Shown: one piece after another, positions 48,501-60,500 of the stretch
Numbering within the stretch: position 1 is the first letter of the stretch
Layout of the letters: each line of letters begins with the position of its first letter
DNA from: Symbiodinium natans
Taxonomy: Eukaryota; Sar; Dinophyceae; Suessiales; Symbiodiniaceae
NCBI GenBank assembly: GCA_905221605.1
Contig: CAJNDS010000291.1
Span: 343,545-407,544 of the forward strand
Reading direction: 5' to 3'
DNA length: 64,000 bases
Program-made: the position numbers and the translations under genes
The notes under the pieces: model-generated
Database searches by the model: none
What the model was told of the DNA's origin: nothing
The model's input: the letters and a program-made list of their open reading frames with translations, nothing else

Positions 48501-51500
48501 AGCATAGGCTGCGGAATGCGGCATATGTCGGATACGTGTCAGATCCCCACTGCCGGACTTGTCCGTGTCCCAGTTCCAATGCAAGGTTGAGCGCCGAGAT
48601 CGCCAACGGAAGGCTGGCGATGCAACTCGGCTCGCTTCCAAATTAACTCTGCAAGAGCCAGCTCAACCTGTTGACCCCAACCCTTGATAAAGCCGGACGA
48701 CTAATCCAATGAGAATCTTCTCAGCCCTGCTTTTCGCTGCCAATGCCTATGCAGCTACAGGATGGCCATCATTGGCATGTTCTTCCAGGATGGTCTCACA
48801 GGCTCGGCAAGCAGCGAGTCTAGTGTTTGTTAATGTTTGTTAGCCACCCAAGCCGAACATCCCGAAAGGTCAAGAAAGGCTTTAGCGGTGGCAGTGGTGG
48901 GGGCGGGTCTTTGAGGGTTCTGGGGCTGCTCGCTCTGGCGGATTTTCTGGAGGTTTCGAGGCGCAGGCGCATTCGGGTGTACCGTGTGGGAGTCTGGGTC
49001 GACGTGCCGGCAGTGAAAGTGCCGCCTGAAGCATCTTGTATCCCCGAACTCCAAACTCTAGAAGCGTAGACCCCAACCTAACCTTGATCCTGAACTAGCC
49101 TGGCGACGCTGGAACCTTTGTAGATGAAGCGAACCTGGTAGACACAATAGACACAAGAGCGGCGAGGCTCCGCATGGGGTGACTGGGCCACCTACACCGA
49201 TTCCCCCCTGCGGGCCTTCGAGGACGAGACGGGCGTGACCGTGGCACGGGGTAAATCTGTCCACCCTGAACTGCAACGGGAGGCCTTAAGCGGGTCTGTG
49301 GCGAGGTGAAGCCGCTGCTGATTTCGCATGTCCTGGCTGCTGGGGCTTCGCCCTGGTCGTGTAGAGGGCAGTCGCTGTGCCAGCCACTGCAGCTCTTCCT
49401 AGTCAGCCCTCCAAAAATTCTGCACGAGTCCAAGCCATCTCATCCACCGCGTGGTTCAATGACAGTCGCACCCCTTCTGCTGCTAAACTCAAAATCCTCT
49501 CAAAAGCCGCGCAGCCGTGCTTTCAGGAGGAGCTGGGTGTTCAGCCCCCGGTCGGCTTCTGGGTGCCTCGGAAGCAGCACCTGAATCCCGAAAGCACGCA
49601 AGCACTGCAAGCAAGAAATGGAATCACTGTGGAGACGCTGTGGAAGCCCTGAAGTGGCCCTCAAGTCTTAAACACGTCAGAATCCAACGGCAACCCCGCC
49701 CGAACCTTGAAGCGTGAGCCTACAGGATCCTGTGGGCTACACTCGTGATGGTGACTTGGCGGACTTTGATGTATAGGGGTCAGAGGAGGAAACGCAAGTT
49801 GACGAAGTCAGCAACGAAATCAGAATGAGCAGGGGGCTTGCAGACTTACAGATCTTTCTAAGAATGGCGTTGAGCAGTGCCTACGCCATGAACTCTCTTC
49901 TTTTCGCGTCGTAGAAATATGGTGAAACTTTCACGTGAGAATTTGGCGCTACCTGCCTGGTCTGTATCTTCTGAGTCTTCTGAACCCTAAGGCCGACCTG
50001 TTGAAGGGAGAAAACGAGACCCTAGCTCGCCTAGCTCGCCTAGCTCGCCTAGCTCGCCTAGCTCCTGGTAGAATTGGCAAGTTGCACCACTGGCAAGTGT
50101 GAGTGTTTGAGTGCTTTCTGGGATTTTATCCAAGGGAGTGCAGAATGGAACATATCGCTTGCTTAGGTGCATCGGGTAGCTAACTCCGCCCTAGACCCTG
50201 GGCACGAAAGCCTCCCTCCGGAGGCAACGCCGACACCTTCAAGCGCCGGCGCGAGACCGAAATCAAGCGCCTCGACTAAGTTGACAAAATTCTGGGGCTC
50301 CCGCATCCCGAAATTTTAGAAGTTTCGGAATCCCAAAATCATCTAACCTGTCCGGGCCTAAATCGATCTCATCGCACAAAACACGCTGGCAACAAGTGCA
50401 GCAACTTTTGTTGCTTCACGGTTGCTTCACGAAAAGAGAGCACAGTGTAGGAGCCCCTTTCACGCCCCCTTGAGCGAGGCATGGCCGTGTGGCGATGTAT
50501 GCCACCATGGGCTGCGCGGCGATTTGAGCTAGCTTCAAAAGGTAGATTTGCACAGGCTCTGTCTGGTCAGTCCTCTCAAAAGTGGAAGGATAAGGCTGTG
50601 TTGTGAAACCTGAGCCAACCCCGTCGACATCTGTATGACCACCACAGTGTGACATTTCATCCTATACTTTGAGGCTACATCGTGCCTGAGTACTTCAAGT
50701 GGCCAGGCTGGGTCCACCTTGCCTTCAAGCTGTGGGGTTGGGAAGGGCTAAGGCCCAAAGACGTATCTGGTCTTGTTGCATGCTGGCCCCCGAGCCTTGA
50801 CAAAATCCTCAGTGGATCTTTCCGCAGAAAGTTCGCCTGATAAGAAAGATAGCGGAGATAGCGGCTACCCGAACGTCGGACCCCCAGCAGCCCTCATCTG
50901 TGACTCGGCTCCTAAAACCGTCAGGATTCCTCTCGCCCTCCCTCGGCCTGAAGTTCTCGGACGTGCCGAATGGCTTGGCTGCCATCACGAAGGTGCCCTC
51001 CCGGGCCTTCGGGTGTTTTCAGATGCTGCCCATGGTTGCCTTGTAGCCACACCCCCACCGAAAACCATCCTAAACCTACAATCAAGCAGGATTCGCATCA
51101 TACCATCTTGACTTCTTGAGGACGGAAAACGGAACTCTCTCCTCTTGCTGAGGTGCCTGGTGCTGGCTGGGCGCAGATCGTGGCCTTTGCCGGCTACTAC
51201 GAGCTCTCAGTGTACAAGTACAGCGGAACCCCAGGTCCGGCAGAATGGGGGTGCCTTTGGGGGATGCGCATCAGACCCAGACCTCGCTTGTGCATCGAGG
51301 TGACTATGGCTGGAAGCCGATCACCTCCAGTGATCCCGAGACTCTCAAGAAGAAGCCCCTGGACTTTGTTGAACATGTTGGGCTGGTTGAGGGATACTCC
51401 GTGATTGTTCACGCAGAGCATCAGCCCCTCCACAGTTGAACAATGTTGAACACCAGTGATTAATTGGTCGAAGCGCAGGACAGGGTGAATGCAGACAAGC

Positions 51501-54500
51501 ATAGGCTGCGGAATGCGGCATATGTCGGATACGTGTCAGATCCCCACTGCCGGACTTGTCCGTGTCCCAGTTCCAATGCAAGGTTGAGCGCCGAGATCGC
51601 CAACGGAAGGCTGGCGATGCAACTCGGCTCGCAGCGAGACGAAAGCTTCACGCCCAAGTCCAAACTCAAGCCAATCCACGAACCTGAAAATGCGTCAACC
51701 TCTGTTCCTTCACCAGGAGCGAAGACGTGAACTCTGCTTGCAATGAGGGACCCTATCGTCGAAACCCACCGCCTATGCTGAGAGATGCTGAGAGTCCTGC
51801 AATCGCGTCTGTTCGTCTCGATCCCAAATTCTCCCGTTCGATTGGCTGTCGGGCTTCAGGACAGCAACAATAGCTGAACCCCCAATTCTGCCACGAGCCT
51901 CAATCTCAAAGTCTCCAACTTAAGACCTTCCAAATTAACTCTGCAAGAGTCGCAACTGCCAAATCCAACAAACCCCTGTGATATCGTCAACAGTTTTCAT
52001 GCCTGTCATTCAGCCTTGCCTTGCGAGACAGAACCTGATTTAAGGCAAGGTTTTCGAGCCTGCCGACACAGGGACTGAAGACCCCTAAGCTCAAGCTGTT
52101 GGGGAAACAGTAACCTCAAGGTTTTCATACCCTAGACCTGAGGGAATTAGTACCTGAAACCCACTTGGAGTTGAATTGAATCCTGACAGCCCCAACACAG
52201 AGAGAGACAAGGAAAGAAGACAGCGGCCACAAAACAAAAGGCCTAATCCAGTGTCCCCTTAATCCTGACTCCCCTGACTTCAAACAACCCCAACCCTTGA
52301 TAGAGGCGGGAGACTCATCCAATGAGAATCTTCTCAGCCCTGCTTTTTGCATTGCTTTTTGCATGCCTATGCAGCTACAGGATGGCCATCATTGGCATGT
52401 TCTTCCAGGATGGTCTCACAGGCTCGGCAAGTAGTGAATCTAGCTAGTGCTTCTTAGCCACCCAAGCCGAACATCCCGAAAGGTCAAGAAAGGCTTAGCG
52501 GTGGCAGTGGTGGGGGCGGGTCTTTGAGGGTTCTGGGGCTGCTCGCTCTGGCGGATTTTCTGGAGGTTTCGAGGCGCAGGCGCATTCGGGTGTACCGTGT
52601 GGGAGTCTGGGTCGACGTGCCGGCAGTGAAAGTGCCGCCTGAAGCATCTTGTATCCCCAAGCTCCAAACTCTAGAAGCGTAGACCCCAACCTAACCTTGA
52701 TCCTGAACTAGCCTGGCGACGCTGGAACCTTTGTAGATGAAGCGAACCTGGTAGACACAATAGACACAAGAGCGGCGAGGCTCCGCATGGGGTGACTGGG
52801 CCACCTACACCGATTCCCCCCTGCGGGCCTTCGAGGACGAGACGGGCGTGACCGTGGCACGGGGTAAATCTGTCCACCCTGAACTGCAACGGGAGGCCTT
52901 AAGCGGGTCGCGAGGTGAAGCCGCAGGTGAGGTAAGGTGGCGTGCGAGTTTAGGAAGGGTTGTTCAATGACAGTCGCACCCCTTCTGCTGCTAAACTCAA
53001 AATCCTCTCAAAAGCCGCGCAGCCGTGCTTTCAGGAGGAGCTGGGTGTTCAGCCCCCGGTCGGCTTCTGGGTGCCTCGGAAGCAGCACCTGAATCCCGAA
53101 AGCACGCAAGCACTGCAAGCAAGAAATGGAATCACTGTGGAGATGCTGTGGAAGCCCTGAAGTGGCCCTCAAGTCTTAAACACGTCAGAATCCAACGGCA
53201 ACCCCGCGCGAACCTTGAAACGTGAGCCTACAGGATCCTGTGGGCTACACTCGTGATGGTGACTTGGCGGACTTTGATGTATAGGGGTCAGAGGAGGAAA
53301 CGCAAGTTGACGAAGTCAGCAACGAAGTCAGAATGAGCAGGGGGCTTGCAGACTTACAGATCTTTTTAAGAATGGCGTTGAGCAGTGCCTACGCCATGAA
53401 CTCTCTTCTTTTCGCGTCGTAGAAATATGGTGAAACTTTCACGTGAGAATTTGGCGCTACCTCTGCGTCTTCTGAACCCTAAGGCCGACCTGTCGAAGGG
53501 AGAAAACGAGACCCTAGCTCGCCTAGCTCGCCTAGCTCTTGCTAGAACTGGCAAGCTGCACCACTAACAAGTGTGAGTGTTTGAGTGCTTTCTGGATTTT
53601 CTCCAAGGGAGTGCAGAATGGAACATATCGCTTGCTTAGGTGCATCGGGTAGCTAACTACGCCCCAGACCCTGGGCACGAAAGCCTCCCTCCGGAGGCAA
53701 CGCCGACACCTTCAAGCGCCGGCGCGAGACCGAAATCAAGCGCCTCGGCCAGTTAAAGCTACCGCCCGAAACGACAGATGCCTTTCAATAATGGCAAAGG
53801 ATTCGTTGGCCGTAACAAAACACGCTGGCAACAAGTGCAGCAACTTTTGTTGCTTTACAGTTGCTTCACGAAAAGAGAGCAAAGTGTAGGAGCCCCTTTC
53901 ACGCCCCCTTGAGCGAGGCATGGCCGTGTGGCGATGTATGCCACCATGGGCTGCGCGGCGATTTGAGCTAGCTTCAAAAGGTAGATTTGCACAGGCTCTG
54001 TCTGGTCAGTCCTCTCAAAAGTGGAAGGATAAGGCTGTGTTGTGAAACCTGAGCCAACCCCGTCGACATCTGTATGACCACCACAGTGTGACATTTCATC
54101 CTATACTTTGAGGCTACATCGTGCCTGAGTACTTCAAGTGGCCAGGCTGGGTCCACCTTGCCTTCAAGCTGTGGGGTTGGGAAGGGCTAAGGCCCAAAGA
54201 CGTATCTGGTCTTGTTGCATGCTGGCCCCCGAGCCTTGACAAAATCCTCAGTGGATCTTTCCGCAGAAAGTTCGCCTGATAAGAAAGATAGCGGAGATAG
54301 CGGCTACCCGAACGTCGGACCCCCAGCAGCCCTCATCTGTGACTCGGCTCCTAAAACCGTCAGGATTCCTCTCGCCCTCCCTCGGCCTGAAGTTCTCGGA
54401 CGTGCCGAATGGCTTGGCTGCCATCACGAAGGTGCCCTCCCGGGCCTTCGGGTGTTTTCAGATGCTGCCCATGGTTGCCTTGTAGCCACACCCCCACCGA

Positions 54501-57500
54501 AAACCATCCTAAACCTACAATCAAGCAGGATTCGCATCACACCATCTTGACTTCTTGAGGACGGAAAACGGAACTCTCTCCTCTTGCTGAGGTGCCTGGT
54601 GCTGGCTGGGCGCAGATCGTGGCCTTTGCCGGCTACTACGAGCTCTCAGTGTACAAGTACAGCGGAACCCCAGGTCCGGCGGAATGGGGGTGCCTTTGGG
54701 GGATGCGCATCAGACCCAGACCTCGCTTGTGCATCGAGGTGACTATGGCTGGAAGCCGATCACCTCCAGTGATCCCGAGACTCTCAAGAAGAAGCCCCTG
54801 GACTTTGTTGAACATGTTGGGCTGGTTGAGGGATACTCCGTGATTGTTCACGCAGAGCATCAGCCCCTCCACAGTTGAACAATGTTGAACACCAGTGATT
54901 AATTGGTCGAAGCGCAGGACAGGGTGAATGCAGACAAGCATAGGCTGCGGAATGCGGCATATGTCGGATACGTGTCAGATCCCCACTGCCTTGTCCGTGT
55001 CCCAGTTCCAATGCAAGGTTGAGCGCCGAGATCGCCAACGGAAGGCTGGCGATGCAACTCGGCTCGCTTCCAAATTAACTCTGCAAGAGCCGCAACTGTC
55101 CAACAAACGCTGTGCCTTGCCTTGCGTTTCATCCGAACCTGATTCAAGGCAAGGTTTTCGAGCCTGCCGACACAGGGACTGAAGACCCCTAAGCTCAAGC
55201 TGTTGGGGAAACAGTAACCTCAAGATTTTCATACCCTAGACCTGAGGGACTTAGTACCTGAAACCCACTCGGAGTAGAATTGAATCCTGACAGCCCCAAC
55301 ACAGAGAGAGACAAGGAAAGAAGACAGCGGCCACAAAACACAAGGCCTAATCCAGTGTCCCCTTAATCCTGACTCCCCTGACTTCAAACAACCCCAACCC
55401 TTGATAGAGGCGGGAGACTCATCCAATGAGAATCTTCTCAGCCCTGCTTTTTGCATTGCTTTTTGCATGCCTATGCAGCTACAGGATGGCCATCATTGGC
55501 ATGTTCTTCCAGGATGGTCTCACAGGCTCGGCAAGTAGTGAATCTAGCTAGTGCTTCTTAGCCACCCAAGCCGAACATCCCGAAAGGTCAAGAAAGGCTT
55601 AGCGGTGGCAGTGGTGGGGGCGGGTCTTTGAGGGTTCTGGGGCTGCTCGCTCTGGCGGATTTTCTGGAGGTTTCGAGGCGCAGGCGCATTCGGGTGTACC
55701 GTGTGGGAGTCTGGGTCGACGTGCCGGCAGTGAAAGTGCCGCCTGAAGCATCTTGTATCCCCAAGCTCCAAACTCTAGAAGCGTAGACCCCAACCTAACC
55801 TTGATCCTGAACTAGCCTGGCGACGCTGGAACCTTTGTAGATGAAGCGAACCTGGTAGACACAATAGACACAAGAGCGGCGAGGCTCCGCATGGGGTGAC
55901 TGGGCCACCTACACCGATTCCCCCCTGCGGGCCTTCGAGGACGAGACGGGCGTGACCGTGGCACGGGGTAAATCTGTCCACCCTGAACTGCAACGGGAGG
56001 CCTTAAGCGGGTCTGTGGCGAGGTGAAGCCGCAGGTGAGGTAAGGTGGCGTGCGAGTTTAGGAAGGGTTGTTCAATGACAGTCGCACCCCTTCTGCTGCT
56101 AAACTCAAAATCCTCTCAAAAGCCGCGCAGCCGTGCTTTCAGGAGGAGCTGGGTGTTCAGCCCCCGGTCGGCTTCTGGGTGCCTCGGAAGCAGCACCTGA
56201 ATCCCGAAAGCACGCAAGCACTGCAAGCAAGAAATGGAATCACTGTGGAGACGCTGTGGAAGCCCTGAAGTGGCCCTCAAGTCTTAAACACGTCAGAATC
56301 CAACGGCAACCCCGCCCGAACCTTGAAACGTGAGCCTACAGGATCCTGTGGGCTACACTCGTGATGGTGCCTTGGCGGACTTTGATGTATAGGGGTCAGA
56401 GGAGGAAACGCAAGTTGACGAAGTCAGCAACGAAGTCAGAATGAGCAGGGGGCTTGCAGACTTACAGATCTTTTTAAGAATGGCGTTGAGCAGTGCCTAC
56501 GCCATGAACTCTCTTCTTTTCGCGTCGTAGAAATATGGTGAAACTTTCACGTGAGAATTTGGCGCTACCTCTGCGTCTTCTGAACCCTAAGGCCGACCTG
56601 TCGAAGGGAGAAAACGAGACCCTAGCTCGCCTAGCTCGCCTAGCTCTTGCTAGAACTGGCAAGCTGCACCACTAACAAGTGTGAGTGTTTGAGTGCTTTC
56701 TGGATTTTCTCCAAGGGAGTGCAGAATGGAACATATCGCTTGCTTAGGTGCATCGGGTAGCTAACTACGCCCCAGACCCTGGGCACGAAAGCCTCCCTCC
56801 GGAGGCAACGCCGACACCTTCAAGCGCCGGCGCGAGACCGAAATCAAGCGCCTCGGCCAGTTAAAGCTACCGCCCGAAACGACAGATGCCTTTCAATAAT
56901 GGCAAAGGATTCGTTGGCCGTAACAAAACACGCTGGCAACAAGTGCAGCAACTTTTGTTGCTTTACAGTTGCTTCACGAAAAGAGAGCAAAGTGTAGGAG
57001 CCCCTTTCACGCCCCCTTGAGCGAGGCATGGCCGTGTGGCGATGTATGCCACCATGGGCTGCGCGGCGATTTGAGCTAGCTTCAAAAGGTAGATTTGCAC
57101 AGGCTCTGTCTGGTCAGTCCTCTCAAAAGTGGAAGGATAAGGCTGTGTTGTGAAACCTGAGCCAACCCCGTCGACATCTGTATGACCACCACAGTGTGAC
57201 ATTTCATCCTATACTTTGAGGCTACATCGTGCCTGAGTACTTCAAGTGGCCAGGCTGGGTCCACCTTGCCTTCAAGCTGTGGGCTTGGGAAGGGCTAAGG
57301 CCCAAAGACGTATCTGGTCTTGTTGCATGCTGGCCCCCGAGCCTTGACAAAATCCTCAGTGGATCTTTCCGCAGAAAGTTCGCCTGATAAGAAAGATAGC
57401 GGAGATAGCGGCTACCCGAACGTCGGACCCCCAGCAGCCCTCATCTGTGACTCGGCTCCTAAAACCGTCAGGATTCCTCTCGCCCTCCCTCGGCCTGAAG

Positions 57501-60500
57501 TTCTCGGACGTGCCGAATGGCTTGGCTGCCATCACGAAGGTGCCCTCCCGGGCCTTCGGGTGTTTTCAGATGCTGCCCATGGTTGCCTTGTAGCCACACC
57601 CCCACCGAAAACCATCCTAAACCTACAATCAAGCAGGATTCGCATCACACCATCTTGACTTCTTGAGGACGGAAAACGGAACTCTCTCCTCTTGCTGAGG
57701 TGCCTGGTGCTGGCTGGGCGCAGATCGTGGCCTTTGCCGGCTACTACGAGCTCTCAGTGTACAAGTACAGCGGAACCCCAGGTCCGGCGGAATGGGGGTG
57801 CCTTTGGGGGATGCGCATCAGACCCAGACCTCGCTTGTGCATCGAGGTGACTATGGCTGGAAGCCGATCACCTCCAGTGATCCCGAGACTCTCAAGAAGA
57901 AGCCCCTGGACTTTGTTGAACATGTTGGGCTGGTTGAGGGATACTCCGTGATTGTTCACGCAGAGCATCAGCCCCTCCACAGTTGAACAATGTTGAACAC
58001 CAGTGATTAATTGGTCGAAGCGCAGGACAGGGTGAATGCAGACAAGCATAGGCTGCGGAATGCGGCATATGTCGGATACGTGTCAGATCCCCACTGCCTT
58101 GTCCGTGTCCCAGTTCCAATGCAAGGTTGAGCGCCGAGATCGCCAACGGAAGGCTGGCGATGCAACTCGGCTCGCTTCCAAATTAACTCTGCAAGAGCCG
58201 CAACTGCCCAATCCAACAAGCCGCTGTGATATCGCCAACAGTTTTCATGCCTGTCATTTGGCCTTGCCTTGCTTGCAACCTCAAGATTTTCATACCCTAG
58301 ACCTGACAGACCCAGAACCTGAAACCCACTCGGAGTTGGATTGAATCCTGACAGCCCCAACACAGAAAGAGACAAAGAAAGAAGACAACGGCCATAATCC
58401 TGAATCCTAGACTTCAAACAGCCCCAACCCTTGATAAAGTCGGAATCTTCTCAGCCCTGCTTTTCGCTGCCAATGCCTATGCAGACAGGATGGCCATCAT
58501 TGGCATGTTCTTCCAGGATGGTCTCACAGGCTCGGCAAGCAGCGAGTCTAGTGTTTGCTAGCCACCTAAGCGAGCAGTCCGGCTTGGCGGTGGCAATGGT
58601 GGCTGGTCTTTGAGGGTTTGGGTTTTCTCGCTCTGGCAGATTGTCTGGGTGTGGACATGTACGGGTCGACGTGCCGGCAGTGCAAGGGACGTGTGCGGCT
58701 GCTTCGATCTGCACAGAAACGTGTGGTCTGAAGCACCCCGTATCAATTCCAAACTCCAGAAGCATAAGCCCCAACTTAGCCTTCAGGAAGTAGCCTGGCG
58801 ACCTGCAACAAGGGGCCCTCAGCTGTAAGCGAACCTGGCGGCGAGGCTCCGCATGGGGTGACTGGGCAACCTACACCGATTCCCCGCTGCGGGCCTTCGA
58901 GGACGAGACGGGCGTGACCTGACATGGCACGGTCTAGGTCTGCCCGCCCTGAACTGCAAGTAGACGAGAGGCCTTAAGAGGGTCGGTGGCGAGGTGAAAC
59001 CGCTGTTAAGCTAAGCTGGCATCAGGACCATGGTTTTTGAACGTTTTTGATAGGAGTCTGTGAATGAATTGCAAGGCTCCAGCCTGAAGGGCCTCAGGCT
59101 CCAAGGGGTCCTAGGAGCCGGTTCTTGAACCTTTAGTCATGGCTTCACGAGCATCCAAGAACATTTCTAAGCCATCTGACTTTTGGGTGTAACCAGATGC
59201 TGAGGGATTTCACTTTAACTTCAGGTGCAGCCACCGGTGGGCTTCTGGGATCCCCTCGGCCTGTCTGCAAGCGGAAATCTCTCGGTGCCTTGGCGTTTCT
59301 TGGGGCTTGCCCGCCGAGTCCTAGTAAACCCTTTAGACTCTGGACCTTTTTAGATATGCCGTTGTTCTAAAGCATCATGCGCGTCGTCTTCTTCTGGTGC
59401 TGAGTTACTTTCTGATTGGTGCAAGGTGCTGCCCAAGCGAGCATGGGTCCACAAGTCCCCAAGCCCTAGATCTGCAAAATTCGCCGTCTGTAAATCATAG
59501 TCCGAACTCCCAGAATCCACCCCCCACCTCCAAACCCCCGAACCATGTGGAGCTAAGGACTTCAACCGCCGCCGCGAGGTGGAGCTGAAGCACGGACGTG
59601 CATCCTGGCCGATTGTGCAAGGGATTTGTTCCGGCGGCGTGGGAGGGATTCCCCAGTCCCGGGTCAGGGTTGCACATAAATTTCAACTGCCTGCATGCGC
59701 CGCCTCGGCAGCCGGGCCGGCCCTAGCCACGGGACGTGCACGTCGGCGGTCCAAGCGGTGCACCTCGGAGTTTCAAATCCGCATGGGGCTGCAGATGCGG
59801 AAAGCCACCAATGATCGAGGAAGGAGACACCGGAGAGCAGCCGAGCGGCCAAAACCTTCGGTGCACTTGTCCGTGCTTGTGTGCTTGTTGCCATTTTGAG
59901 GCCCTAGGGCCTCACATAGGTCATGCATGCAAAGGGTTCAGATTGGGCGCTGAGGGTTGTAAGATTGCGCGGCCGTTGTCGGCGACGTACTCCAAGGCTG
60001 AACGGCACAAGCCCGGAATCCTGAACTGCTACGGGCATTGAATGTTTGGGTTTGGAGCATCGGGCCCTTACGTGACAATATTGGAGGGAAACATGTCGAT
60101 AGGGCTTGGGGCTGTACGATGGGTCTGGGTTTCTGGGCGCGCATCTAGCTGGCTGACGGGGCTTTGGGAGTCGTGCTGGGGCTGCCTCGAGATGTCCAGG
60201 GCGCGCAGAACTCATGCGTACTGAGGTGTCCATGTTCGCAACGATTGGCTACATCCTGCCCGAGTACTGGAGGTGCAAAGGGGACGGGAGCCCAAGCCAT
60301 GTTTGGGCCATGAGCCCTAGTAGTCCCTACCAACAGCCTTTTGCATGTTGCCAGGTTCCCTGGATACCTCTCCAAGTACCTGGACATCAAGTTTGCCGAC
60401 ATGCCCAACGGCCTCGCAGCCATCTCCAAGGCCACGGAGGGGTTCAAGCTAGAGCCTTCAGGGGGCCGAGTACCTTGACTCTTGCACAGGCACTGAGGTG

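Larger units (their letters stand above)
46579..58901 (+). repeat. Four near-identical ~3 kb tandem units (modules F to I)
   Basis: First exons start at 46579, 49527, 53035 and 56143, giving periods of 2948, 3508 and 3108 bases. Long intron stretches are base-for-base the same among units, for example around exons 6 to 8. Length differences come from a few indels: the intron before exon 10 (139, 762, 431 and 327 nt), a replaced 120-bp segment before exon 49527, and the 9-bp repeat. Unit E (from 42923) is an older member of the series. Confidence 0.9.

Noticed and set aside
46504-58344. Recurrent 60-112 codon open frames in each type 3 unit (for example MLVCIHPVLRFDQ on the - strand, MLHAGPRALTKSS on the + strand)
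   Set aside because: They repeat only because the units are copies. They cross the LHC exons in other frames or lie in introns and show no independent conservation.
59045-59070. Possible exon supplying ELG to module J (frame ESVNEL)
   Set aside because: No GT, GC or GA donor gives the phase needed for exon 59225.
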